A stretch of DNA of 19,150 bases from an uncultured Solirubrobacterales bacterium (GTDB taxonomy: Bacteria; Actinomycetota; Thermoleophilia; Solirubrobacterales; Solirubrobacteraceae). This document shows positions 1 to 7,703 of this stretch, one piece after another; the stretch's first letter is position 1; each line of letters begins with the position of its first letter. Location of the stretch: assembly GCA_903959665.1 (NCBI GenBank), contig CAJBXY010000107.1:1-19150 (forward strand), in the 5' to 3' direction. A program made the translations under genes and the position numbers. The notes beneath the pieces were generated by a model, which saw only the letters and a program-made list of their open reading frames with translations, did no database searches and was not told where the DNA came from.

Positions 1-10
1 CCGGATTGCG

Positions 11-919
11 TCAGCTCAGCGCCCAGGCCGGCGTCGGGCCAGCCGCCCGTCGCACCAGCCAGCAGATCAATGCGACGAGCGCCAGTGAGCCGGCCAGCAC
101 AGGCGCGATCTGCCAGCCCCAATCCTGCGAGGAGCAGAAAGCGACCGAGTTGTTGGCGGCGTGAATAGCGATGCAGGGATAGAGCGAACGGGTCTTGGCG
201 TAGAGCAGGCAGAGCGCAAAACCGAAGAAGGCAAGCGGCACGAGGAAGGCGATGTTCGACGAGCCAGCGTGGATGCCGCCAAAGATCAGCCCGGTGACCA
301 GCGCCGCTGGCCAGATCCCCTTCCATGAGCGCAGCGCGGTGAAGAAGAAACCGCGGAAGAAGAACTCCTCCGCCAGCGGCGCCAGCACGCAAACAAGAAT
401 GCCAACCGCAACCAGCGCCACGCTGCTCTTGTCGGCGCCAAGCTCGCTGGGGAGCGTGTCGGCCGCATCTTCAGCGCCAATCAGAGCCACCCACGCGAGC
501 GTGACCGCCAGAAAGCTCACCCAAGTGAGCAAAGCCCAGCCAACCGCGGGCCAGAGACGCGTGCCGCGCAAACCGAAATCCCATGGTCGTGGGCGCCCAG
601 CGACACGGGCAAGAACGAGCGCCGCGCCGATCAAGCAGAGATCTTGAACGACGGTCGCAAGGATGTTGATCGCCGGTGACGGGTTGGACAGCTTGCCGCT
701 CGTGATGACCGATCCATCGAAGGCAGCCCCGATCAAGGTCAAGATCACGGCGCCAACGGCGGCGGCCACGAAGCCCACCAGCAGTGCCGCAAAGCCCATC
801 CAGACGCGCCAGTTCGGCGCCATCGACGTCGGTTCGATTCCATCCGGCAGCTCCGGCCGCTGCGGCGCAGGCGGGTGAGTGAACGGCGCCTCAAGCCCTG
901 CTGGGTAAGCGGTCGACAT
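11..919 (-). CDS. CPBP-family intramembrane metalloprotease
   Basis: This is a multi-pass membrane protein of the CPBP (CAAX protease/bacteriocin-processing, Abi) family, predicted to cleave or process membrane substrates; the substrate is unknown. The family's catalytic motifs are all visible. EEFFFRG with the two Glu and the Arg lies near residues 184-189, a His closes FGGIH near 217, and HAANN supplies His and Asn near 253-257. About 35 residues of Pro-rich cytoplasmic N-terminus precede several hydrophobic segments. I chose ATG at 919 because AAGG lies about 9 nt upstream. A TTG at 928 would add three residues and is possible. The gene follows the HAD gene by 11 nt and is probably co-transcribed with it. 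Family assignment is firm; biological role is not known. Confidence 0.9.
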   Translation of the reverse strand: MSTAYPAGLEAPFTHPPAPQRPELPDGIEPTSMAPNWRVWMGFAALLVGFVAAAVGAVILTLIGAAFDGSVITSGKLSNPSPAINILATVVQDLCLIGAALVLARVAGRPRPWDFGLRGTRLWPAVGWALLTWVSFLAVTLAWVALIGAEDAADTLPSELGADKSSVALVAVGILVCVLAPLAEEFFFRGFFFTALRSWKGIWPAALVTGLIFGGIHAGSSNIAFLVPLAFFGFALCLLYAKTRSLYPCIAIHAANNSVAFCSSQDWGWQIAPVLAGSLALVALICWLVRRAAGPTPAWALS

Positions 920-930
920 CGGCCGCAACC

Positions 931-1638
931 TTAGCGACCAGCGGCCAACAGAGCTTCGAGTGAATCGAGCACGATCACCTCATCCAAGTCGCCGTATTGG
1001 CCGTATCGATCAACGAGCACGGGGAGAACCTCGGCAGCTCGGGCCAGCTCCAGATCGGACGACGGATCATCGCCAACGTGCCAAACGGTTGAATCGGAAC
1101 CACCGCCGACGCGGCTGATGGCGCGGGTGATCAGCTCTGGATCAGGTTTCGCCAGCCCCTCCTCGGCTGAGATTACGACGGCGTCAACCTTCTCCCGCAG
1201 CCCGATCTGATCGAGAACCTCGTAGAGCGAAATGTCCCAATTACTGACGATCACGAGCCGAGCACCGGCGGCGCGCAGAGCGTCGAGAACGCCCGCTACC
1301 TCAGGGAAGGGGGCGAATTGGACCGCCTCACCGAGCGCTTCGCGCATCGCCGCAAAGCCGATCACCGACGCCGACTGCGGCAATGCTTTTGCGAGCACTT
1401 CGGTCGAGCGATCCCGCAGCTGCTCGAGCGCCTCCTCAGTGCCCGCGAACGCGCTGTTGGCGCGGTAGTAGGACATCTCCGCGCCAAGGCCTGCGGCGGC
1501 CTCCTCGCTGCTGACGATGACGCCACGACTGGCAAGCGCAGCGACCAGACCGCCGACCGGATCGACGACCTCAATTAGCGTGCCGAGCGCGTCGAGCGAG
1601 ATGATCTCCGGCAGCTCAGCAGGTAGCGATTGAGTCAT
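931..1638 (-). CDS. HAD-superfamily hydrolase, REG-2/dehalogenase-like
   Basis: This 235-residue protein has the HAD fold motifs in order: nucleophile Asp16 in LDALGTL, motif II Ser132 in VSNWD, motif III Lys164 in GLAKPDP, and motif IV GDD with a further Asp near 190-195. The helical insertion between motifs I and II fits a cap domain of subclass I. The residue two after the nucleophile is Leu18, where phosphatases carry the general acid/base Asp. REG-2/HDHD3-like and L-2-haloacid dehalogenase-like members also deviate here, so the reaction may not be ordinary phosphate-ester hydrolysis. It is first in a minus-strand pair with the CPBP protease and diverges from the penicillin-binding protein gene. 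The ATG has a TAGCAC hexamer 7 nt upstream, a one-mismatch version of the promoter pattern of this region. Substrate unknown. Confidence 0.88.
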   Translation of the reverse strand: MTQSLPAELPEIISLDALGTLIEVVDPVGGLVAALASRGVIVSSEEAAAGLGAEMSYYRANSAFAGTEEALEQLRDRSTEVLAKALPQSASVIGFAAMREALGEAVQFAPFPEVAGVLDALRAAGARLVIVSNWDISLYEVLDQIGLREKVDAVVISAEEGLAKPDPELITRAISRVGGGSDSTVWHVGDDPSSDLELARAAEVLPVLVDRYGQYGDLDEVIVLDSLEALLAAGR

Positions 1639-1645
1639 CGTTGAA

Positions 1646-1651
1646 GTGCTA
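1646..1651 (-). promoter_or_regulatory. Weak -10-like hexamer for the HAD gene
   Basis: On the minus strand TAGCAC ends 7 nt before the ATG at 1638. It matches the local TAnnnT pattern except for a final C. Spacing would give a leaderless transcript. No -35 is visible. Confidence 0.3.
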
Positions 1652-1711
1652 TTCCCCGCGCGGCTGCCTGAACCTGCCAGCGAAGCGGCGCTCGGCGCCC
1701 TTCTCAGCAGC

Positions 1712-1717
1712 TAGAAT
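1712..1717 (+). promoter_or_regulatory. Candidate -10 box for the penicillin-binding protein gene
   Basis: TAGAAT, a close match to TATAAT, lies in the divergent gap between the HAD gene and the penicillin-binding protein gene. No convincing TTGACA-like -35 sits 16-18 nt upstream. With the GTG start at 1788 the leader would be about 65 nt. Confidence 0.4.
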
Positions 1718-1787
1718 TGTCTCTCTTCGCCGCAGAAACGGGCACTTTTGGAAGGTGCCAGCAAGCCTGCCGCGAACAACTACCCAC

Positions 1788-3947
1788 GTGTCTCTACGCA
1801 GCCGAAAACTTCGTCGTCGTCGCAGCCAGGCAGGAGCCGGGCGAGCGATCTTTGCCCTGCTCGCAGTCGGCGGCGCGGCAACATTCATCGCCGTCTTGGG
1901 CGGCTTCGGCTACCTCGCTTCGATCGCCTCGTCGGCGCCGAAGCTGAGCGAACTGAAGCCTGCCGAGCAGGGCGCAACATCGACCGTCTATGCCGCTGAC
2001 GGCACGCGCCTTGGCTTCATTCAGGGCGACGTGCTCAGAACCCCGGTGAAGGCCTCGCAGATCACGCAGGAGATGCGCGACGCGACGGTCGCGATTGAGG
2101 ACCAGCGCTTCTACAAGCACAACGGCGTTGATTACGAGGGCGTTGCGCGAGCGGCAGTCAAGAACTTCTCCAGCGGGTCGACCGTTCAGGGCGGATCAAC
2201 GCTGACGATGCAGCTGGTTCGCAACATGTACCAAGGTGGCCGCGAACGAACGATCGACCGCAAGATCCGCGAGGCCAAGCTCGCGACCGACATCGAGCGC
2301 CGTCACCCCGGCGCCGCCGGTAAGCGCTGGATTCTCAACGAGTACATCAACAACGTTCCCTACGGCACCGTTGGCGGGCAGACCGCCGTTGGCGTCGGCG
2401 CAGCCGCGCGCGTGCTGTTCGGCAAATCCTCAAACGAGCTGACGCTAAGCCAGTCGGCGCTGCTGGCCGGGCTGCCGCAGGCGCCATCGCAGTACAACCC
2501 TTTCTTGGCGCCCGATCTGGCTCGCCAGCGTCGCGCGCAAGTGTTGGCCAAGATGAAGGAACAGGGCTACATCAGCGCCGACCAAGCCGCGGCGGCCAAC
2601 CGCGAACCGCTCGGCGTCAAACACAGCCGCTACTACGCTCAGCGCCGCGAGGGTTACTTCTTCGATTACGTCAAGAAGGAGCTAATCGCCCGTTACGGCG
2701 CCGAGCGCGTCAAGGCCGGCGGGATGAAGGTCTACACAACCGTCAACCTGAAGCTCCAGCGCCGCGCCCGCGAGGCGATCGCCGCCAACCTCGGAACCGG
2801 CGGCCCCTCCTCATCGGTCGTCAGCATGGATCCCAAGACCGGTGAGATCAAGGCGATGGCTTCTTCGGGCGACTATTCGGCTTCGAAGTTCAACCTCGCA
2901 GCTCAAGGCCACCGCCAGCCGGGCTCGACCTTCAAGGTGATGGTGCTGATGGCGGCGCTGCGACAGGGCGTTGACATCAATGCCACGACGTACGAATCGA
3001 AGCCGCTGAAGTTCGTCGATGAGGGAACAGGGACGCCGATCGACGTTCAGACCTACGACCACTCCTACGGCGGCTCGATGTCGGTCTTCCAAGCCTTGGT
3101 CAAGTCTGACAACACGATCTTCCAGCAGCTAGACCTCGACGTTGGGCCCGAAGAGGTGCGCCGCGCCGCTTACGACCTCGGCATCACAAGCAAGCTCGAC
3201 GCTTACCCAGCAGAAGGGCTCGGCGGCCTAACCAACGGCGTTACCGCGCTGGAGATGACGCGCGCCTACGCGACGATCAACAACGGTGGCTGGCGGACGC
3301 GGGCAGTGGCGATCAAGAAGGTTGAGTTCGCCGACGGCCGTGTAGACAGCTCGCTTGGGCGCCGCGACCGCGTAAAAGCGTTCACCGACGGGCAGACCTT
3401 TGAGGCGGTCAAGGCGATGGAAGCGAACGTGATCGGCGGCACCGGCACCGGCGCCCAGCTCGGCTGCCCGGTAGCCGGCAAGACCGGTACGACGAACGAT
3501 TCGACCGACGCCTGGTTCGGTGGCTTCACGAGCTCGCTGAACACAACCGTCTGGGTCGGTTACCCGGACGCAGCGATCTCAATGGGCGGAATGTCGGGCG
3601 GCGCAGCGCCGGCCAGCATCTGGCGCGACTTTATGACGACGGCGATGGAAGGGCGACCCTGCGACCCCTTCGCGGAGCCGAAAGAGCCGTTCGTAGCTCA
3701 GGAGTTCCTCGGCACCTACGCAACCGAGGGCGCGCCCGGCGACGCCGTCGATCCGCTCGCCAAGGATAAGGACAAGAAGGACAAGGACAAGAAGAAGAAG
3801 GACGGGGAAAATAACGGTGGTCAGTACGAATCGCCGCCGAACCCGAAGCCGACGCCAACTCCGGTACCGAAACCAACACCAACTCCAAAACCAACGCCCG
3901 AGCCAACGCCCGTTGATCCAGGCACCGGCGGGGTAGAGCCCGGTTAA
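1788..3947 (+). CDS. Class A penicillin-binding protein (transglycosylase/transpeptidase)
   Basis: This bifunctional enzyme polymerises and crosslinks peptidoglycan outside the membrane. From the GTG at 1788 the 719-residue product has a very basic N-terminus, one membrane anchor (about 20-45), a GT51 domain and a transpeptidase domain. GT51 motifs are EDQRFYKH (catalytic Glu104), GGSTLTMQL, RKIREAK and ILNEYINNVPYG. Transpeptidase motifs are GSTFK (Ser380, Lys383), SDN (440-442) and KTGT (565-568). The last 60 residues are a Lys/Asp tract then Pro-Thr repeats, a probable wall-spanning disordered tail. The start is uncertain: the frame stays open back to a TTG at 1641 and has another GTG at 1755, but the stretch before 1788 does not look like a conserved domain and TAGAAT at 1712 is a candidate promoter. 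It is followed by infA, which seems to have its own promoter. Confidence 0.95.
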   Translation: MSLRSRKLRRRRSQAGAGRAIFALLAVGGAATFIAVLGGFGYLASIASSAPKLSELKPAEQGATSTVYAADGTRLGFIQGDVLRTPVKASQITQEMRDATVAIEDQRFYKHNGVDYEGVARAAVKNFSSGSTVQGGSTLTMQLVRNMYQGGRERTIDRKIREAKLATDIERRHPGAAGKRWILNEYINNVPYGTVGGQTAVGVGAAARVLFGKSSNELTLSQSALLAGLPQAPSQYNPFLAPDLARQRRAQVLAKMKEQGYISADQAAAANREPLGVKHSRYYAQRREGYFFDYVKKELIARYGAERVKAGGMKVYTTVNLKLQRRAREAIAANLGTGGPSSSVVSMDPKTGEIKAMASSGDYSASKFNLAAQGHRQPGSTFKVMVLMAALRQGVDINATTYESKPLKFVDEGTGTPIDVQTYDHSYGGSMSVFQALVKSDNTIFQQLDLDVGPEEVRRAAYDLGITSKLDAYPAEGLGGLTNGVTALEMTRAYATINNGGWRTRAVAIKKVEFADGRVDSSLGRRDRVKAFTDGQTFEAVKAMEANVIGGTGTGAQLGCPVAGKTGTTNDSTDAWFGGFTSSLNTTVWVGYPDAAISMGGMSGGAAPASIWRDFMTTAMEGRPCDPFAEPKEPFVAQEFLGTYATEGAPGDAVDPLAKDKDKKDKDKKKKDGENNGGQYESPPNPKPTPTPVPKPTPTPKPTPEPTPVDPGTGGVEPG
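3762..3914 (+). repeat. Low-complexity repeats encoding the Lys/Asp and Pro/Thr tail
   Basis: Within the penicillin-binding protein gene, codons for Lys-Asp and Lys-Lys alternate at about 3762-3805. They are followed at about 3834-3914 by repeated Pro-Lys-Pro-Thr-Pro-Thr codons. At DNA level these are imperfect short tandem repeats (aaggacaag units; ccaacaccaact-like units), so repeat-number variation between strains is plausible. Confidence 0.7.
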
Positions 3948-3963
3948 CGGGCGCAGCGACTGC

Positions 3964-3969
3964 TACGGT
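3964..3969 (+). promoter_or_regulatory. infA: Leaderless-type -10 for infA
   Basis: TACGGT, preceded directly by TGC (extended -10 form TGCTACGGT), ends 8 nt before the infA ATG. There is no Shine-Dalgarno sequence, so the transcript probably begins at or next to the start codon. Confidence 0.55.
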
Positions 3970-3977
3970 CAGCGCCG

Positions 3978-4196
3978 ATGGCCAAAGAAGAAAAAGTCGA
4001 GTTCGAGGGCGACGTAGTTGAGGCGCTGCCGAACGCGATGTTCCGCGTAAAGCTCGACAACGGGCACCTTGTGCTCGGTCACGTAGCCGGCAAGATGCGC
4101 CGCTACAGAATTCGAATCCTCCCCGGTGACCGCGTCCGCGTAGAAGTTTCGCCTTACGATCTTGACCGCGCGCGGATCGTCTACCGCCACCGCTAG
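3978..4196 (+). CDS. infA: Translation initiation factor IF-1
   Basis: The 72-residue product is a single S1/OB-fold domain of standard IF-1 length. It binds the ribosomal A site on the 30S subunit and assists IF-2 and IF-3 in initiator tRNA selection. Recognisable family stretches are EGDVVEALPNAMFRVKL, LGHVAGKMRR, IRILPGDRVRVEVSPYDL and the end RARIVYRHR. The more common KMRKNYIRI appears here as KMRRYRIRI, a modest lineage variation. Unlike many bacteria, infA is not next to rpmJ/rpsM here but sits between a penicillin-binding protein gene and thiL, whose TTG start is 12 nt past the infA stop. The ATG lacks a Shine-Dalgarno sequence and is preceded by a -10-like box, suggesting leaderless translation. 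Confidence 0.98.
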   Translation: MAKEEKVEFEGDVVEALPNAMFRVKLDNGHLVLGHVAGKMRRYRIRILPGDRVRVEVSPYDLDRARIVYRHR

Positions 4197-4208
4197 GGGG
4201 CCTTTAAG

Positions 4209-5177
4209 TTGAGCGAACGCTCGCTCATCGACGCCTTCGAGCAGCTTTTCTCGCCTCGCGGCGAGCGCAACGTCGGCTGGATCGGCGACGACTGCGCGGT
4301 TGTCCGTTCAAAGCCTTACTGCGTGACGAGCGTCGATTCGATCGTCGACGAAATTCACTTCCGCCTCAGCAACGAGCATGTCAGCGTCGCCGACGTTGGC
4401 CACAAGGCGCTCGCCGTCGCCCTCTCCGACCTGGCAGCTATGGCCGCCGAGCCGGGTGAGGCGTACATCTCGCTCGGCATCCCCAGCGACCTCGGTGAAA
4501 GCGACGTGCTGAGCCTTGCCGCTTCGATCGAGCGGCTCGCTGAAGCGACCGGCGTGACGGTCGCCGGCGGCGACTTGGTTCGCTCACCGACGCTGTTCTG
4601 TTCGGTCACCGTCGTCGGCTGGAGCGATGACGCCGAGCAGCTGATCGGTCGCGGCGGCGCGAAGGCCGGTGACGGCGTATTTGTCAGCGGCCCGCTCGGC
4701 GGCGCGGCGGCCGGCCTGGCGCTGCTCGAAGGTGCCGCCGGCCGCGGGCTTGAGCGGCAGCTCGCCGATGCGCTGATCATGGCGCAGCTGCGGCCACAAC
4801 CACGGTTCGATTGTGCCCGTCAGCTGCGCAGCGCAGGGGCCGGTGCGCTGATCGACCTCTCCGACGGGCTCGCGACCGATGCCGGCCAGATCGCTTCACG
4901 CAGCGCAGTTACGATCGAGATCGACTTGGCCGCTATCCCGCTAGCCACAGGCGTTGAGCAGATTGCCGCCGAGCTCGGTCGTGACGGAGCCCAATTTGCT
5001 GCCAGCGGCGGCGAAGACTTTGAGCTCTGCGCCTGCCTGCCTGAGGCTGCAGCCGCTCAGGTGGACGGTTTGATTCGCGTTGGCAGCGTTCTTGATGGCC
5101 CCGGCGAAGTTCGTTTCATCGGCCTTGGCGGCGAGCAAGTCGAGCTCCACGGCTACGAGCACAAAGTTGGCGACTAG
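4209..5177 (+). CDS. thiL: Thiamine-monophosphate kinase
   Basis: ThiL phosphorylates thiamine monophosphate with ATP to give the cofactor thiamine diphosphate, the last step of de novo synthesis. The 322-residue protein has the AIR-synthase-like ThiL fold with its motifs in order: IGDDCAVV near 25, SVDSIVDEIHF near 42-52, HKALAVALSDLAAM, VAGGDLVRS (Mg/ATP loop), SGPLGGAAAGLALL, LIDLSDGLATDAGQI and ASGGEDFELCACLP. The TTG start is supported by the purine run AGGGGG at 4195-4200, 8 nt upstream and overlapping the infA stop. It is probably co-transcribed with infA. No other thiamine gene is visible nearby. It ends 3 nt from the convergent membrane-protein gene. Confidence 0.95.
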   Translation: MSERSLIDAFEQLFSPRGERNVGWIGDDCAVVRSKPYCVTSVDSIVDEIHFRLSNEHVSVADVGHKALAVALSDLAAMAAEPGEAYISLGIPSDLGESDVLSLAASIERLAEATGVTVAGGDLVRSPTLFCSVTVVGWSDDAEQLIGRGGAKAGDGVFVSGPLGGAAAGLALLEGAAGRGLERQLADALIMAQLRPQPRFDCARQLRSAGAGALIDLSDGLATDAGQIASRSAVTIEIDLAAIPLATGVEQIAAELGRDGAQFAASGGEDFELCACLPEAAAAQVDGLIRVGSVLDGPGEVRFIGLGGEQVELHGYEHKVGD

Positions 5178-5180
5178 CCC

Positions 5181-6947
5181 TCAGCGTCGGCGAGCTGAAT
5201 CGACTCCGCCGAGCGAGCCAGGCCCGGCGTAGCTGACCGGGCCGCGAACGGTAATCGCCTGATCGGGCGCGCGATCGCGGCGCACGGCGCGCAGTAGCGC
5301 CGCGGCGCCCGCGCCGCAGGCGACGCACCAACCGAGCGAAGCCAGCAGCGGCGGAGTGCCGCCGGCCAGGGCGACGAAGATGAACCAGATCAGCTCCAGC
5401 GGCGAGAGCGAGAATTGGCTGAGGTAGACCAGTGCCACGGCGACCACAGGCAGCAGACTGACGAGAATCCAGAAGATTGCCCAGCGGCGACGCAGCGGCA
5501 GCTCGCGGGCGCCGACCAGAAGCCAGATGTTGACCGGAAGAACCAGCAACAGGGTGGCGTACGGATTAAGAATCCAGACGATGATTGCGACCAGCGAAAT
5601 CACGAGCGCCGGCGCCATCGAGGCGCCGTCAGCCTCGCTCGAATCGCTGACGGTTAGCGCGCCGTTGATCAACGGGCGCAGGACGAGAAAGGCCAGCGCG
5701 AAGATCACGGCAGCGCAGACCAGCGCGCCGATCCCTGCCGCCGCGAGCGGCAGCGAACCGGGCGGGGCCGGTGGCGCTGTCGCGTTGATGACGCTGAACA
5801 GGCCGAGCGCGCGGATGAAGAGCTCTGCCAGCGCGAATGGCAAGGCGATCGCGAGCACCCAGACGATCCAGCGGGCGACAGCAGAGCGCTCGCGGCGCAG
5901 CCGTGCGAACCCGTCCGCGGCCGCTAACAGCGCCGGCAGCAGCAGTGCGGCGGTGAGGAGGCGGATCGCCCACGGCGGAAGCAGCTTGCGCGTGATCACG
6001 AGATCAAGGCTGGGGCTGGCGGCGCTGATCGTTGCGCCGCCGTCCAAGGCCGTCAGCGAACGCAGCGCGGCGCGGCCGAAGCTCTGCAGCCGCGTCGAGT
6101 CGACCGGCGCGTCAGCGGCCGGCGGCAGCTCGCCGTTGGCTGAGAGCAGAACGGTCGGAATTCCCGCCGCGACCGCCGGTCCTTGCTGGCCAACGCTGAC
6201 CGGCCAGGCGAATCGGGCGAGCTCGTTGCGAGCCAACGGAGAAGCGGCCTTCAGCCCCGTCTCCGCCCGCAGCGCCGTCGCCACCGTGCGCGAGAGAACA
6301 AGCGGCGCGGCGCCCGCTGAGGTTGACCAGCCGGTCACGAGCTGATCGGTAGTCACCGGCCCGGCCAGATCACCGAGCACGATCATTGCGTCAACTGGCC
6401 GACTCAGCTGCTCGGAGAGCTGCCTGATCCCCGCCTGCCCACCGGTCGAGCCGCTGACCGAAGCGAAGGTGACGCTGCGCAGCGGGCGAGCGAGCGCGAC
6501 TACGCGGGCAATCTCGATCATCGCTGCCGTTCCCGAGAGCGAGGCAGTGGAACGGGGGTCAAGCGCGTCGCGGGCGGCAACGACGACCAGTCGCGCACCC
6601 GGCGCCGAACCCGGCTGCGTCGCCTCAACGTTGATCAGGTCGCGCTGACCATCGACGGTTGCGGCGTCCTTGACTGCGCGCGTGCGGGCCTCAACCTGCG
6701 GCATCACCGCGCGCAGCTCCTGGGCAACGCGCAAGGCGAGCGCCTGATCACCGGCGCTACCGGGCCGACGCTGCGGGTATTGCGCACTGAGCGAATTCAT
6801 CATCCGCGCAGCTTTCGCACCGTCGAACGCGGCCGGCACCAACTGCGAGCGCAGCGGATCGGGCCGATTCTCAAGCGAGAAAGCGACGATGATTAAGACG
6901 AACAACACGGGAACGAATGCTGCTCGGTAGATGCGCGGGTCAAGCAT
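5181..6947 (-). CDS. M28-peptidase-like domain fused to a multi-pass membrane region
   Basis: The 588-residue protein has an N-terminal membrane segment (about 9-25), an extracytoplasmic domain (about 40-305) and about seven or eight hydrophobic segments from about 318 to 575. The soluble part resembles the M28 aminopeptidase fold: LVVVAARDALD (120-130), SGTAAMIEIARVV (138-150) and RSVTFASVSGSTGGQAG (157-173) line up with the M28 stretches that normally read AHYDS, GANDNASG...LEIAR and F...EE.G..GS. The metal-binding His, Asp and Glu are missing at these positions, so it looks like a non-catalytic relative. It could be a scaffold or substrate-binding membrane component; no function is assigned. 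It diverges from the two-component system across 42 nt and converges on thiL with a 3-nt gap. Confidence 0.8.
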   Translation of the reverse strand: MLDPRIYRAAFVPVLFVLIIVAFSLENRPDPLRSQLVPAAFDGAKAARMMNSLSAQYPQRRPGSAGDQALALRVAQELRAVMPQVEARTRAVKDAATVDGQRDLINVEATQPGSAPGARLVVVAARDALDPRSTASLSGTAAMIEIARVVALARPLRSVTFASVSGSTGGQAGIRQLSEQLSRPVDAMIVLGDLAGPVTTDQLVTGWSTSAGAAPLVLSRTVATALRAETGLKAASPLARNELARFAWPVSVGQQGPAVAAGIPTVLLSANGELPPAADAPVDSTRLQSFGRAALRSLTALDGGATISAASPSLDLVITRKLLPPWAIRLLTAALLLPALLAAADGFARLRRERSAVARWIVWVLAIALPFALAELFIRALGLFSVINATAPPAPPGSLPLAAAGIGALVCAAVIFALAFLVLRPLINGALTVSDSSEADGASMAPALVISLVAIIVWILNPYATLLLVLPVNIWLLVGARELPLRRRWAIFWILVSLLPVVAVALVYLSQFSLSPLELIWFIFVALAGGTPPLLASLGWCVACGAGAAALLRAVRRDRAPDQAITVRGPVSYAGPGSLGGVDSARRR

Positions 6948-6959
6948 TGCTGAAGAGGA

Positions 6960-6965
6960 AGGGTA
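6960..6965 (-). promoter_or_regulatory. -10-like box for the M28-like membrane gene
   Basis: On the minus strand TACCCT ends 12 nt before the ATG at 6947. No Shine-Dalgarno sequence is seen, so a leader of only a few nucleotides is expected. It lies in the same 42-nt divergent gap as the box for the response regulator. Confidence 0.4.
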
Positions 6966-6972
6966 AAGCGCC

Positions 6973-6978
6973 TAGGCT
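6973..6978 (+). promoter_or_regulatory. -10-like box for the response regulator
   Basis: TAGGCT ends 11 nt before the ATG at 6990, with no Shine-Dalgarno sequence. The same hexamer precedes the GT20 gene at 9154. Confidence 0.5.
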
Positions 6979-6989
6979 GGCACCCGCAG

Positions 6990-7703
6990 ATGACAGAGCG
7001 GACCGCACGCATTCTGCTCGTCGATGATGAGCAGTCAATTCAGGAGCTTCTCTCCTTTCCCTTGAGGCAGGACGGCTACGAAGTCGTCCAAGCAAGCGAC
7101 GGCCGCGAGGGGCTCGAGCGCTTTCGCGAGTCAACTTTCGATCTCGTTGTTCTCGACGTGATGATGCCGCGGATGGACGGCTTCGAGCTCTGCCAGCGGC
7201 TCCGCGCCGCCAGCACCGTCCCGATCATCATGTTGACGGCAAAATCGGAGGAGGTCGACAAGATCGTCGGGCTTGAGATCGGCGCCGACGATTACATCAC
7301 GAAACCATTCTCAGTTCGTGAGTTCCGCAGCCGCGTGAAGGCGCTGCTGCGGCGCTCGTCTCTGGCGGCAGAGGTCGGCGAGCAGGAGGAGGATCTGATC
7401 GACAACCACGAGCTTCAGATCGACCTACCGAAACGGCGCGTGAGGCTCGCCGGCGAGCAGATCGAATTGACCTTCGTCGAATTCGAGATTCTGCTGGCAC
7501 TGGCCGGCAGCCCCGGGCGCGTCTTCAGCCGCGACCAGCTACTCAGCCAAATCTGGGGCAACAGCGACTACCGCGATCCGCGCACCGTTGACGTTCACAT
7601 CCGCCACCTGCGCGAGAAGCTCGAAGCCGACACGCGCGAGCCGAACTACATCCTCACCGTACGCGGCGTTGGCTACCGCTTCCGTGAGCCTGACGGATCC
7701 TGA
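6990..7703 (+). CDS. OmpR/PhoB-family response regulator
   Basis: This 237-residue cytoplasmic transcription factor is the output partner of the kinase that follows. The receiver domain (about 6-120) has the acidic pair Asp12-Asp13, phosphoacceptor Asp56 in VVLDVMMP, Thr83 in MLTAK and Lys105 in TKPF. The C-terminal winged helix (about 138-233) carries LTFVEFEILLALAGSPG, the recognition-helix region SDYRDPRTVDVHIRHLREKL and the closing hairpin VRGVGYRF. The linker is acidic (EVGEQEEDLID). Its TGA overlaps the kinase ATG by one base (TGATG), so the two are translationally coupled. It diverges from the M28-like membrane gene, which is a plausible regulatory target. The signal sensed is unknown; family resemblance is to the RegX3/MtrA/PhoP type. 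Confidence 0.96.
   Translation: MTERTARILLVDDEQSIQELLSFPLRQDGYEVVQASDGREGLERFRESTFDLVVLDVMMPRMDGFELCQRLRAASTVPIIMLTAKSEEVDKIVGLEIGADDYITKPFSVREFRSRVKALLRRSSLAAEVGEQEEDLIDNHELQIDLPKRRVRLAGEQIELTFVEFEILLALAGSPGRVFSRDQLLSQIWGNSDYRDPRTVDVHIRHLREKLEADTREPNYILTVRGVGYRFREPDGS

Noticed and set aside
252..647. Plus-strand open frame antisense to the CPBP gene
   Set aside because: Ser/Ala/Arg-rich translation typical of the shadow of a GC-rich gene; the opposite strand carries complete CPBP catalytic motifs.
1641..1787. Extension of the penicillin-binding protein to a TTG at 1641
   Set aside because: The added 49 residues show no family similarity that I can see, would start 3 nt from the divergent HAD start, and span a good -10-like TAGAAT. 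GTG at 1788 sits just before the basic membrane anchor. The choice is not certain.
3948..3977. Intrinsic terminator between the penicillin-binding protein gene and infA
   Set aside because: The 30-nt gap has no convincing stem and no T-tract.
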